A stretch of 64,000 nucleotides of DNA from Branchipolynoe longqiensis (GCA_030323885.1 CM059187.1:128011525-128075524); one strand, 5' to 3'. Positions 52,783 to 64,000 are shown, counted from the first letter of the stretch. The notes: generated by a model not told the origin, from the sequence alone. Numbers and translations: made by a program.

Positions 52783-54808
52783 TTAGCTCCATGCCTTTCC
52801 TGTCCTCCCCTTCTCCCATTTCTCGGCCTTTCTCTATGTTCCTCTCATTACTTTTCCTCCTCTCTGTGCATCCTCTCCATCCCCTACCATCCATCTATCC
52901 CTTCCAGCTCCACCGTCACTCCCCCTCCCTCGCATGGCTTCCCTCCCTCCCATCCGCCCTCCCTCCCGTACCTGTCTTCCGCCTCCTCCTACCCCCTCTC
53001 GGCCAGACGGGATGGCCGAATAAGTTGAGCGTCCGTCTTCCGGTTTGGGAGATCGTGGGATTCGAACCACTGGAACCCTGGTGGAGTCAAACCAATGACT
53101 TAAACATTGATACTTATCGCATCCTAGTTATGTGATCAGAATTGGCTCAGTCTCAGATTGCTTGGATCATGGTGCTGGCAACCTGGTCTCCCAGTGGAGC
53201 AGCACTATACAATGGCCATGAGTGTGCATTGTCACAAGTTGGTACCCATCATGTTATGACCCTAGATGTTGCCAAGATGTAAAGCTCTAACAACCAACAA
53301 ACCAACGAATAAACCTACCCCCTCCACATTTCGCTCTATCCCCATCCCAGCCATTCCTTCCCAGTCCTTCTCTCCCCACCTCTTCCTTAACCCTATACTT
53401 TGAGCCGTACTCACTGAGTGTTCCCCCGAACTGTAACGAGATGAAATATAGTCACTCCGGGGTTATAGGCTGATTTGATTCATGTACAGTGGGTAAGCCG
53501 CGTTGAGTAGTACAGATAGTACTACATTTCCCTATGTCGTTTTATTCCCTTGGAGCTATCTATGTACATCAGGAATACTCTATGTATTCATGAGCAACTC
53601 TGCCAGTGAGCTGTTCGCTGAGCTATAAAACGGGGTCAGGAGACTGACTGAGGAGATATGACGCTAAGCACCGGTTTATGCCTCACTGTCTGCATTCATA
53701 TCGCACCACCCTGCTCCCGGAAGTAGGAACTGATCACTGCAGCGAGGAGCTAAACACAGCAGAAGGAAGACAACACCAGCACCAAGTTATACCCGTAACT
53801 CCACATGCAATGTCCTAATGTCGTGTGAACCCGCCTCCCATGTGGTGTGGTTGGTTGGTTGTTGGAGCTTTACGTCCTGGCAACATCTAAGGTCATAGCA
53901 GGATGGGTACCGACTTATAACAATGCACACTCATGGTTATTTTATAGTGCTGCCCCACTGGGAGACCAGGCCAACAACACCATCCCACTCAGTCATATGA
54001 AGCGACAACTATCAATTTTTAAGTCATTGGTTTGACTCGACCAGGGGTCGAACCTCTAGGTTGGAATCCCACCATCTACCGAAACGGGAGACGGACGCTC
54101 AACTCATTCAGCTATCCCCCATGTGGCAGATTGTATTGTGGGTTGTAAACCTGGCTGCGACAAATCAGTGACTTTAAATAAAGATGGTTGTCGCTAGGTA
54201 GCCTAGTGCATACCATTCCTTTGACAGGGCAACAAGCTCTCACATGAGGACTATCAATTGTTTGCTGGTCAAATTTGCTCTGCTTAATAAATGCTTGTAA
54301 GAATATGAACTGTCCAATCTATGGTTTTTAATTTAGGGTTTTTATTCACAAATGATGGTTTTGGAACAGACTCATTGGAGTTTTTGATATATCCGTTGGC
54401 TTGGTAGGCAAATCAAATTGTAGGCGATGGTATGTCCCCATTTTGCAACGAGACAGTGAGACAGTTAGTTTTCATATTGTAGTAGGATAGGTTGTATATA
54501 TATACTATATAAAGTAATGGGTTATACATATGAGATAATATGATATAATAGGTTGCCTAGGCCGATATCGAACCGTGGGTCTCTGCCATTCAGGATCAAG
54601 CATGATAACCACGATAGGATTATCTAATGGCCACATGCAGAAGATGGGGAGACCATGCAAGGCTTACGGAGGGAGTATAATAGATAATAGGGGGAGGGTT
54701 GGAAGGTTGTTGGAGTTTCACGTCCTGGTAACATCTAAGGTCTTGTCAGGACGGATACTGACTTGTGACAGTGCCCACTCATGGTGAATGTATAGTGCTG
54801 CCCTACTG
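52783..54808 (-). repeat. Right arm of the giant inverted repeat
   Basis: The inverted copy of 50390-52415. Its outer end (CCCTACTG at 54808) is followed immediately by CGCAGGAGCGCAGGAGCGC (54809-54827), the same 8-bp repeat that precedes its inner end. The right arm therefore sits within an (AGGAGCGC)n array. SINE-A copies at about 52998-53308 (+), 53848-54122 (-) and 54700-54808 (-) mirror those of the left arm. Confidence 0.93.
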
Positions 54809-54827
54809 CGCAGGAGCGCAGGAGCGC
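54809..54827. repeat. Resumed (AGGAGCGC)n array
   Basis: About two and a half units of the 8-bp repeat found at 52610-52766, directly at the outer edge of the right arm. Confidence 0.85.
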
Positions 54828-55244
54828 AATGATTCAGAAGGCATGTATTTGTCAGCATAACCGCATAACGTACGCCATGTGCGTCCCCCTCAGTAGAGGA
54901 TTAATTTAATAAATCTGCCACCTCCCCTCCTCCCACCTCTCTGTCCCTACTCGACACGAGCACACCGTATTGCCGGTCACGTTGACCAGCCTCCTCTATA
55001 GCTAGCCGGAAAGCCATCACACACCACCAATGAAGCCTTCTTAGAGCCGCTACCCAGATGAAGCAACTTAGCGCTATATAAACATGTCATGTTGGGTGAT
55101 TCAATTAAAAGATGGATAGTGAAGTGGTATCGTATTCATTTAGATGCAGCTCTCAAAGTGGATTTTAAAAAAATTCCAATTCGCAGATAAATGACTGAAT
55201 CAGTCTCGGGTCGGAAATCGGTTGTGTGACCAAGCTATGTTGGC
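54828..55244. other. No supported gene
   Basis: Unassigned sequence of mixed composition. Confidence 0.5.
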
Positions 55245-55505
55245 GGACGAGCGCGGACGAGAGCGGACGAGCGCGGACGAGAGCGGACGAGAGTGGAGGA
55301 GAGCAGAGGAGAGCGGATGAGAGCAGACGAAAGTGGGCGAGAGCGGGCGAGAGTGGGCGAGAGTGGGCGAGAGTGGGCGAGAGTGGGCGAGAGTGGGCGA
55401 GAGCGGACGAGAGTGGACGAGCGCGGACGAGCGCGGACGAGCGAGGACGAGAGCGGACGAGAGCGGACGAGAGCGGACGAGAGCGGACGAGAGCGGACGA
55501 GAGCA
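55245..55505. repeat. 10-bp tandem repeat (GAGCGGACGA)
   Basis: About 26 units with variants GAGTGGGCGA, GCGCGGACGA and GAGTGGACGA arranged in homogeneous blocks. The open frames of 90-200 codons on both strands are repeat readings. Confidence 0.92.
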
Positions 55506-55584
55506 CAGACGAGCCCAAATTATCGAAGAGGAGGAGAAATGATGAGGGCGGTTGGAGAACGATGACATAGAATAAGAGAATGGG

Positions 55585-55735
55585 ATAGAGGAGGTGAGAG
55601 GAGGTGAGAGGAGATGACAGGAGGTGACAGGAGGTGACAGGAGGTGACAGGAGGTGAGGGGAGGTGAGGGGAGGTGGGCGGAGGTGGGCGGATGTGAGGG
55701 GAGGTGGGCGGAGGTGAGAGGAGGTGAAAGTGAAC
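55585..55735. repeat. 10-bp tandem repeat (GAGGTGACAG)
   Basis: About 15 units: GAGGTGAGAG, GAGGTGACAG, GAGGTGAGGG and GAGGTGGGCG in successive blocks. Confidence 0.9.
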
Positions 55736-56150
55736 AAAATGAGAGTGAGCAAGCCCCTTCTGGTGGACCGGGCTTTCCTCTTTTTCCTTTCTTTTTTTGA
55801 TCATCCATTGCAGTACATTGGTCTTCAGGGGAGTCTCCACGCGCCGCCCAATATTATAACAAACGAGGTCCATTATGTCGATATTAACATGAATAGCGCG
55901 CCTGACGTTGGGGGCGGGGTGAGATCCCCGGGGCACCTGATCCCGGGGGAACCCCTCGCCGCACTCCCGCCGCCCCCTCCCCTCCCCATCCCGCCCGTAG
56001 CCCCTGCCCGGCGGCATCGCCCTTAAACAAACCCCGGGGCTATAGGGCGGTTTGCCGGGCACGTCCGAACTGCTCCCCGGGTCGAGCAGCACGGCAGCGG
56101 CTCATGCAGAGGCTGCCCGCAATAACCGCTGACATATGGCTCTGTTTTGT
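55736..56150 (-). other. GC-rich segment with an unrecognised open frame
   Basis: 55890-56095 is strongly GC- and CpG-rich (GATCCCCGGGGCACCTGATC, palindromic CCCGGG) in an AT-rich setting. A minus-strand frame (56092 down into the repeat at 55735) has about 120 residues of mixed composition, including IDIMDLVCYNIGRRVETP, before running into the tandem repeat. No domain is recognised. The GC contrast resembles that of the YR retrotransposon, so this may be a fragment of another mobile element. Confidence 0.35.
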
Positions 56151-56425
56151 ATGAAGGATCAGCAACTGGCCAAATACAATAGTGAAGTTACTCATGGAGC
56201 AAGAGGTTCTAGATTTTCACTTGTTTCAAAACAGCCTTTTCCTGCTTGATTTTTCCTCCCCCTTATACTATATATTATAGATTCATAAAAAAAAAATTGT
56301 CTGTCGTTTGTGTAGTGGTGTTTATTTTCGTTTTCTGTTTCCCATATTTCATCTTTTTGGTTATTGTTGGGGGTTTTCTGTTGTCAAATATATAAGATAT
56401 ATGTTGTTTGATTATTAATAGGTCA

Positions 56426-57730
56426 ATCAATCAATCAATAGTTCCATCCTCTAGTCGAGGGTTGGATGCAATGGTTCTCCACTTGTCCCGATGGTGTGCT
56501 GTTCTGATAGACTGTGAATAATTCAAGCCTGTCCACTGTGAAATATTTGTAAACCACGATGTTCTTGGTCTCCCTCTCCCTCTGCTGCCATTCACCTTCC
56601 CTTCCAACAATGTACGGTATATTGAACTCTGACGAATGATGTGGCCAAAGTAAATCAGTTTCTTTGTCTGTATAGTGGCAAACAAGCTTTTCTTATTTTA
56701 AATTTTTCTGAGAACTTCTTTGTTGGTGATCTTCTTTGTCCATGATATTTTCATCATCCTTCGATAAGTCCACATCTCAAATGCTGCTAAACGTTTGTAC
56801 ATTTTCTTAGAGATTGTCCATGTCTCAGCCCCATACATTAGAGTAGACCACACATAACACTGAAGAATACGCTTCCTTGTTTGTATTAATATCTTACTTG
56901 ATGTTAACACTCTATACATTTTGGAGAATGTTGTTCGGGCTATTGTTATCCTTCTTTTAATTTCTTCCTCACATCTCCCATCATTTGTAATCTTTTGTCC
57001 GAGATATATGAATTCGGATACTTGTTCTATGTTTGTGCCATCTATGGTTATATTGATATTTGGTTTATCTGTCTTTTTACTTATAACCATTGTTTTGGTC
57101 TTCCTGGCATTCATCTTCATGTTGAATAGTAATCCAGCTTTATTGATTCTATTCACTATATCTTGTAGGTTTTTCTCACTGTCTGCTAGTATTACACTGT
57201 CATCGGCATATCTAAGATTGTTGATGTTCATGCCACCTATTGTCACTCCCTTGCAATCTTCAATGTGTCTGAAAATCATCTCTGTGTACAGGTTAAATAG
57301 ACATGGTGACAATACACACCCCTGTCAAACTCCTCGTTTAATCATAACTTCATTCGATAGGCCCTGCTCCATTTATATAAATGCATGTTGTGTCCAGTAT
57401 AAGTTCACAATTAGTTTAATGTCTTTGCCATTGACACCAATATCTTGTAAACATTTGATTAACATTTCATGATTGACTCGGTCGAAGGCCTTCTCATAGT
57501 CAATAAAGCAGGCATAAACATCCTGGTTCACTTCACAATAACGTTCACAAATCATTCTCATATTGAAAATCCCTTCATGTGTACCTCTTCCAGATATAAA
57601 CCCACTTTGTATGTTACTGATTTGTTCTTCAATTTTCTGTCTGTTTCTCAGTAAAATTATTTTCAGGATCATCTTCAACATATGACTGATCAGGCTTAGT
57701 GTTCCGTACTCAGTACACAATATTGGTTTT
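56426..57730 (-). pseudogene. RTE/BovB-like LINE, 5'-truncated, three in-frame stops
   Basis: A single minus-strand frame runs from about 57725 to the stop at 56431, interrupted by TAA (near 57370), TGA (near 57324) and TAA (56698-56700), with no frameshift. RT landmarks in order: GTLSLISHMLK, GFISGRGTHEGIF, CFIDYEKAFDRVNH (first catalytic Asp), QGCVLSPCLFNLY (the TGA replaces a codon just before this block, as a CGA to TGA transition would), YADD at 57199-57210, then the C-terminal KLIYFGHIIR and WRTIASNPRLEDGT. The minus strand continues into (TTGA)n after the stop. Endonuclease and ORF1 are absent. It does not encode an active enzyme. Confidence 0.88.
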
Positions 57731-57867
57731 AATCGGTAGGTGAGGTTTAATTCAGAGGTGAACAGCGAGTAGATGAGTGCACTTGAGTAGTACAGACAAA
57801 TTTTGTTAGTCAGCATGTAGGTTAGGCTAGCGACGAGAGCCACGTCCATAAATTATATCAACTTCTG

Positions 57868-58278
57868 GATGCGCTGGCCGAATCGGTAGCGCGCAGGTGT
57901 CCCGTGCTGGAGATCGGGAGTTCAATTCCCGGTCGAGTCAAACCAATGACTTAAAACTTTATACTTATCACTTCCTAAATTGGGGCTCGGCATTAATAGG
58001 ACAGGGCCAGGACTGGTTAGTTCAGTATCAGGATAATGTCACTGAGTGGGATATCGGGTCATGGTGCAAGCAGTCTGGTGTGCCTGTGGAGATAAAGTCT
58101 CCATGACCGCGCACTGTCACAATCCTCATCCCGATTTCCCCTGCTCCCCTGCTCCCCTGCTCCCCTGCTCCCCTGCTCCCCTGCTCCCCTGCTCCCCTGC
58201 TCCAATGAGCTCACAAGTCGGTACCCATCCTGATATGACCTTAGATGTTGCCAGGATGTAAAACTCCAACAACCAAGC
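57868..58278 (+). mobile_element. SINE-A copy, head type 2, with internal (GCTCCCCT)n
   Basis: Head GCGCTGGCCGAATCGGTAGC, box B AGTTCAATTCCC. The body is normal to GCACTGTCACAATCCTCATC, then an 8-bp array (CCTGCTCC) of about eight units at 58139-58203, after which the SINE resumes at AGTCGGTACCCATCC and ends normally. Confidence 0.85.
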
Positions 58279-58770
58279 AAGCGATGAACATTTTGTGAAG
58301 TGTACTCCTTATTCCTACTGCTCTCTCCCTCAGCCTGCCCCGCCTCGCCCTGCCTTCCAACTACACACACGCCCCCCTCCCCACGCACCCCCCACCCCCA
58401 CCCGCACCCCAGTGCTCCCTGAGGCGGGCGCTTGGCCATCCCTCAACACCTTGTGTCTCATTGGTTTTCTTACCCTGTGCTCCACAGATGGCCATAGACA
58501 CTCAGCTGGCCATTCCCACACTCCTTCCTTCGGCTCCAATCTGCTGGTGCCGGCCTGAGGCTTCCCTCCCTCCCGGCCCCCACTGGGTGACCACACCCGG
58601 ACCACTGCAGGACCACTTCCAAGGGGGGAGGGCATGTAGGCTGGCTGAGAGATAACCTCACTGCTGCGATCATGATTAATAGTCACTTTCCCTGGTGGAA
58701 AATATGCCACTGTGGAAATATTAAAGCGGCATATCCCGATGAAAGCATCAAGTATTCGAAAGCGAAATGA
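58279..58770. other. No supported gene
   Basis: C-rich sequence. Open frames on both strands (58295-58710) have low-complexity composition and no motif. Confidence 0.5.
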
Positions 58771-59040
58771 CCGGACGTGGTGCCCGAATCGGTAGAGCGT
58801 AGGATTATCGTGCGGAAGGTCAGGAGTTCGAATCCCAGCCGAGTCAAACCGATGACTTATAAAATTGGGACGTATTGCTACTTAGCCTGGCGCTTGGCAT
58901 AACTGGGATGCGGCAAAGACTGGTTAGTATGAGGATAATGTGACTGTGTGGGATATTGGGTCATGATGCAAGCGGTCTGGTGTCCCAGTGAGGCAACACT
59001 ATGGAGTCACCATGAATGCGCACTGTCGCAATGCTCATCC
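58771..59040 (+). mobile_element. SINE-A copy, head type 2, running into a CT minisatellite
   Basis: Head CCGGACGTGGTGCCCGAATC. The body ends CACTGTCGCAATGCTCATCC, then AATTTCCCTGCTTCCCACC, the same junction as at 58135 in the previous copy, and passes directly into the array that follows. Confidence 0.85.
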
Positions 59041-59925
59041 CAATTTCCCTGCTTCCCACCTCCCCACCTCCCCACCTCCCCTCCCCCCCTCCTCCCCTCC
59101 TCCCCTCCTGTCCACGCCCCTACCTCCCCTCCTCCCCTCCTCCCCTCCTCCCCTCCTCCCCTCTTCCCCTCTTCCCCTCATCCCCTCATCCCCTCATCCC
59201 CTCATCCCCTCACCCCCTCATCCCCTCATCCCCTCATCCTCTCCTCCCCTCATCCCCTCATCCCCTTCCGCTCCTTTCCTCCTCCCCTCCTCCCCTCCTC
59301 CCCTCCTCCCCTGCTCCCCTCCTTTCCACCTCCCCACCTCGCCCACCTTCCCTCCTCCCCTTCTCCCCACCTCCCCACCTTCCTCCCTCCTCCTACCGCC
59401 CGTCCCCACCCCGACTGTCATCCCTTCCTCCACTTTCTGACATTCCTCCTCCCCCTCCCCTTTCTCCCTCTCCTCCTTCCTCCCCTCCTCCCTCCTCCGT
59501 GTGTCCCCTCGTCCCTTCCTCACTTCCTCCCTTCCTTCCTCACTTCTGCCCTTCCTCCCTTCCTTCCTTCCTTCCTCCCTTCATCCCTTCCCCCTTCCTC
59601 CCTTTCCCCTTCCTCCCTTCCTCCCTTCCTCCCTTCCTCCCTTCCCCCTTCCTCCCTTCCCCCTTCCTCTTCCCCCTTCCCCCCTTCCTCCCTTTCCCCC
59701 CTTCCTCCGTTCCTCCCTTTCTCCTCTCTCCCTTTCTCCCTTCCTCCCTTCCTCCTTTCCCCTTCCTCCCTTCCTCCCTTCCTCCCTTCCTCCCCTCCCC
59801 CGTTCGTCCCCTCCGCCCCTTCTCCCCTCCCTCCGTTCGTCCCCTCCTCCCCCCTCATCCACTTCTCACCCACCCCCCTCCTTTCCTCCCGTCGTCACCC
59901 CATCAGTCCCGGGCTCCTTTCCTTA
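59041..59925. repeat. CT minisatellite (CCTCCCCT and CCTTCCTC types)
   Basis: Successive blocks of CCTCCCCT, CATCCCCT and CTTCCTCC repeats. Ser/Pro/Leu frames of 150-330 codons are repeat readings. The array is cut on the right by the M1 copy. Confidence 0.92.
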
Positions 59926-59926
59926 C

Positions 59927-60273
59927 TTAAAGTTGCATAGTCCGATGGTTTCCCTCATTTTCTGAGATAAACATATTACGTTATTCATTATAATCTACCT
60001 TACTTTAGTTTGAAGTAATTTTTATTTTAAATCGCAAACTTTTGAGATATTTGAAATGGAAACATGCTAAATTAATTTTGCCAAGCTTGCCAAAACTCTA
60101 TCACCATAGACTTCTGCATTAACAGGTTCTATTAATTGTCTCAGTATCCCCTTATGTATGACGACAAATGTTTAATAAGTGCACCAGCATCTAAGTTAGA
60201 TATGGAGAATCAAATCGAGATAATTGTTTTGATTTTGACAATTTTATATTTTCATCGCACTATGCAGCTTTAA
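59927..60273 (+). mobile_element. M1 MITE
   Basis: 347 bp between TTAA copies, with AGTTGCATAGTCCGATG at the left end and CACTATGCAGCT at the right. It has the standard M1 interior. Confidence 0.85.
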
Positions 60274-60590
60274 CTCATTTCCATACGCTCCTCCCTGCAA
60301 TTCGCCATCTCACGTGCACCCTGCCCCGTGCCTCCTTCCCCTTGCACGTCCGATTTAATGCAGGATGTATAATTCAAACCATTCCCAAGTTTGGGAGTTG
60401 GAGTGTTGGAGTGTTGGAGTGTGGTAGTGGGGGTGGGGCGGTTAAGCATTGAGGGAGGTTCCTACATCGTCCAGACATCAGCCTGGCGGGGATGAAAGAT
60501 TCTAGTGAGCGTGCGCATCGCTCAGCAGGAGGAATCCGTCTTAAGTGACCTCCCGACTGAAGCTTGTCATCTGTTGCCGGCGACGTCCCA
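60274..60590. other. No supported gene
   Basis: Short GAGTGTTGGAGTGTTGGAGT repeat at 60399-60421. Nothing else recognised. Confidence 0.5.
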
Positions 60591-62505
60591 AACACTACCC
60601 ACCTTCCCCCACTCCCCATCAGCCCCCACTTTCACCCCCTCACAACCTCACCACGACCCTCCTCCCCCTCACCTCCATCCAGCTCTCCCTCACCGCCACC
60701 CACCTCCGCTCATCACCCCTTTCATCCGTTACTAGCATCCACCTCCCCCACCTCCCCCTACACCTCACCTTCTCCTCACCTCCCCTCACCTCCGCCTCAT
60801 CACCACCCTCAACCCCTGAGCTCCCCCTCATCACCACCCACATCCCATCACCTCCTCTGTACCTCCACCCACTTCTAGCCATCTCCCATCAGCTCCCCTC
60901 ACCTCCCTTTCACCTTCGTTTCACCGTCTCACCTCCCTTCACCTGCCCATCACCTGCCCCTCACATGCCCATCACGTGGCCCTCACGTGCCTCTCATATG
61001 CCCCTCACCTGCCCCTCACGTGCCGCTCACCTGCCCCCCACCTCCCCCTCCCCTCGACTCAAACTCGCCTCCCCCCTTACCTCAAACTCGCCTTCCCCTC
61101 ACCTCCCCCCCACCTCCCATCACCTACCGTCACTTCCCACTGACCTCTCCCGCACCTCTCCCTCACCTCCCCCCCACCCCCCTCACCTCCCCCCTCACCT
61201 CCCCCTCACCCCCATCACCCCTCCCCCCTCAAGTCCCCTCACCTCCCCCTCACCTCCCCCTCACCCCCCTCCCCCCCTCACCTCCCCTCACCTCCCCTCA
61301 CCTCCCTCACCTCCCCCTCACCCCCCCCCCTCCCACTCCCCACCCCACCCTCCCCCACCTCCCCTCACCCACCCCCTCCCCCACCCTCCCACCTCCACCC
61401 TTACACTCACCTCACCTCTCCATCCCCTTCACTCACCTTCCCCTCACCTCCCCTTCACCTTCCCCTCACCTCCCCCATCACTTCCCCTCCCCTCACCTCC
61501 CCTCACCTTCACCTCCCCTCACCTCCCCTCACCCCCCCTCACCTCCCCTCACCTTCACCTCACCCTCACCTTCCTCTACCCACTGCCTCCCGCCTCCACT
61601 CACTTACACTCACCTCTCAATCACCTTCACTCATCTCCCCCTCACCTCCCCTTCACCTGCCCCTCACCTCCGCCTCACTTCCCCTAACCTCCCAATCACT
61701 TCCCCTCACCTCCCCTTCACCAATTCTCACCTCCCCCTCACCTCCCGTCACCTCCCGTCACCTCCCACTCACCTCCCACTCACCTCCCACTCACCTCCCC
61801 CTCGCCTCCCCCTCACCTCCCCTCCCCTCACTACCCCCTCACCTCCCCTCACTACCCCCTCACCTCCTCCTCACTACCCCCTCACCTCCCCCTCACCTCC
61901 CCCTCACCTCCCCCTCACCTCCCCCTCACCTCCCCCTCACCTCCCCCTCACCTCCCCCTCACCTCCCCCTCACCCCCTCACCCCCCCTCACCCCCTCCCT
62001 CTCAATCACCTCTCAATCACCTTCACTCCCCCATCACCTCGCCATCACTTCCCCTCACCTCCCCCTCACCTCCCCCTCACCCCCCTCACCCCCCGTCACC
62101 TCCCACTCACCTCTCCCTCACCTCCCCCTCACCTCCCCCTCACCACCCCCTCACCTTCCCTCATCTCCCCATCACCTCCCCTCACCTCCCCTCACCCCCC
62201 TCCCTCCCTCACCTTCACGTCACCCTCTCCTTCCTCTACCCGCTGCCTCCCGCCTCCACTCACTTACACTCACCTCTCAATCACCTTCACTCCCCCCCTC
62301 ACGTCCCGTTCACCTCCCCTCACCTCCCCCTCACTTCCTCTCACCTCACCTCCCCTCACCTCCCCTCATTTTCACCTCAAGCTCGCCTACCTCTGCTCAC
62401 TGCCTCCCACATCCACTCACTTACACTCACCTCTCAGTCACCTTCACTCACCTCCCACCCACCTCCACTCACCTCCACCCACTGCAGTTCACCTCCAAAC
62501 ACCTC
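60591..62505. repeat. C-rich minisatellite (CCTCCCCTCA types)
   Basis: A 10-11 bp unit CACCTCCCCT with many variants. A longer block including CTACCCACTGCCTCCCGCCT and CACTTACACTCACCTCTCAA recurs at about 61575, 62236 and 62397, showing higher-order duplication. The 516-codon Ser/Pro/Leu/His/Thr frame is a repeat reading. Confidence 0.92.
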
Positions 62506-62510
62506 CCCTG

Positions 62511-62600
62511 GCACTTGGCTTTACTAGGATATGGTAATGATTGGTTTGTTCAGGATCAAGATAATTTGACTGTGTCGGATATAAGTGGGAAAATAGCGTG
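62511..62600 (+). mobile_element. SINE-A middle fragment
   Basis: CCTGGCACTTGGCTTTACTA through GATAATTTGACTGTGTCGGA. It abuts the end of the minisatellite, which may have replaced the rest of the element. Confidence 0.65.
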
Positions 62601-63660
62601 TTGGCTGTACATAGGAGTTGTTGCAAGAAACCCTATTAACTCTTCTTACAGATTGTCTCTATGTAATGTCTATAAAATGGTTCTATTTGAAAGGAATCAA
62701 GAAGATATCATTTATACATCACAGATATTCGTCCATTCTTCCTCTCAGATAAATAACTGGGATTGCTCTCAGTGAACAATTCCACTATCGTTGGTAATGT
62801 CGCTTACCTTATTGTAACCACCCTTGATTTATTCCAGTACAGTATATAGCATGCAAACACAGGTGTGATATTTGAATACCTTCTGAGAACTGACACTAAT
62901 ATGTCTCATATGCAATAACAAATCGCTGTTTGTCTAGGTATCTGTTTTAATTGCACATTTGTCATATCCACTAATATTTGTGCCACGATCAACACCTTCC
63001 TAGAACATGAATTACCTGATTATTCATCCGTTAGATAAGCTTGGGGGGGGTGTAGTGGGAAGGGACCTCTCAGACAAAAGTGAAGATGCAATTTACACTG
63101 AATTGTGTGCATAAAAAAAGAAGCAGAAATCGATGTATCAATCTGTGAGTGTGGTTATATTGGCGTGCTTGCCATGATGTAAAACTCCAGCCAATGTGGT
63201 GTAATCACGCTAGTATGCAGGTATTGCAATACCTCAGGGAGTTTGACGCCCCTGCCATGCAGAGTTTTAAACCACTGCCTTGTGGTACAGGTTCTTGACA
63301 GAACCGAAGGCTAAGGGAGCAAACCCTAAACAGAAAACCATGTCACTGTGGCAGCATTAAGCGTGGTTGATGTATGGAAATCCCAACATCTCCCGACCAG
63401 CCACTGCAGGGACAAATAGTTTTGCGCCTGTCTGGACATGTTCTTGCCAGTGTGAAACCTCTATTTGCTCCCCGAGAGAGTGCCACTGGTAACTTGCAAA
63501 AGCCAGCAGCACTTCAACACTTTTGCAGGCAGCTTTCATGAAATGTACATTAAGACTGACTCATGGACATCACTCTCACAGCAGATATGGAGAGCGGCAG
63601 TCAAGTAATGAAAGCAGTCTTTGTCACATCGCGACCAACAGCATGATGATGATGATGGTT
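62601..63660. other. No supported gene
   Basis: Mixed-composition DNA. Minus-strand sequence at 63357-63539 is an open frame of 60 codons (VEVLLAFASYQWHS) that could be part of an old exon or element, without a recognisable domain. Confidence 0.45.
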
Positions 63661-63785
63661 TGGTTTGATTGTTGGAGTTTTATGTCATGGCTACAAATAA
63701 GGTCATAACACGACAGATACCGACTTCTGACAGTGCGCACTCACGGTGATTTTATAGTGCTGTCCCACTGGGAAATCATCATGAC
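63661..63785 (-). mobile_element. SINE-A 3' fragment, minus strand
   Basis: GATTGTTGGAGTTTTATGTC through GATTTTATAGTGCTGTCCCA. Confidence 0.7.
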
Positions 63786-64000
63786 CATGTAGATTATCAT
63801 ATAGCCTGTTACCTGCTCTTCACGGTATGCCTGAACTTATCTTGCTCATTGCCTGTTCACCCTTTTGGGCCTTTACCAGATACCATGCTGCCAGTTCATT
63901 AGTATTAACCCTACTGAACATACCTATTCAGAAAATATGATCTTCTGTGCATTGACCATACGCCTGCTGTCACTTCATTACCATATACCCTACTAAACCT

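Noticed and set aside
60987..62537. Open frame of 516 codons rich in Pro, Ser and His
   Set aside because: It is a translation of C-rich minisatellite, ending in a SINE fragment.

Overview
The window looks like gene-poor, repeat-dense animal nuclear DNA, most likely from a mollusc. The evidence is many tRNA-derived SINEs, non-autonomous DNA transposons, LINE remnants, a YR retrotransposon, kilobase-scale minisatellites and mammal-like housekeeping promoter motifs (NRF1, ETS, NF-Y). The taxon is an inference: the SINE at 20590-20930 has the 3' end I associate from memory with a SINE common in gastropods and bivalves. Bacterial features (operons, ribosome binding sites, CRISPR) are absent, and nearly all long open frames are simple repeats read as protein. 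Names SINE-A to D, M1 and M2 are local labels.

Layout. 1-800 is a pyrimidine minisatellite. 0.8-26 kb is a mosaic of SINE-A copies (two tRNA-like head types, two 3' tails), SINE-B head-to-tail copies, a 1.19 kb tandem duplication (2744-5123), LINE fragments and four inverted-repeat transposon families. Several are nested: M1 inside M2, M1 inside M1, another TIR element inside M1, SINE inside SINE. 26.34-30.78 kb is a 24-bp minisatellite with higher-order structure. 31-42 kb holds more SINEs, a TG/CA tract that switches strand, G-rich arrays and a CT minisatellite. 42.2-43.0 kb is the best candidate for host genic DNA: a CpG-rich promoter-like stretch followed by a possible short three-exon gene.

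44,120-49,352 is the most informative object: a nearly complete tyrosine-recombinase (DIRS-order, PAT/Ngaro-like) retrotransposon on the minus strand. It has Gag, RT, RNase H and tyrosine recombinase frames and split direct repeats in the order A1-genes-B1-A2-B2. It sits inside a SINE-A, whose flanks rejoin base for base at a shared TT with no target duplication. Its pol frame has a 1-nt shift at a C run.

50,390-54,808 is a giant inverted repeat (two arms of about 2,026 bp, spacer about 367 bp). Its right arm interrupts an 8-bp tandem array. 55-64 kb holds further tandem arrays, an RTE/BovB-like LINE remnant with three in-frame stops, SINEs, and C-rich minisatellites interrupted by an M1 copy.

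Gene content for the host is minimal: one candidate spliced gene (42,622-43,026) and one promoter-like block with a possible first exon (5,455-5,703). Everything was read by eye; element boundaries are good to a few bases where stated as exact and to about 10-20 bases elsewhere.
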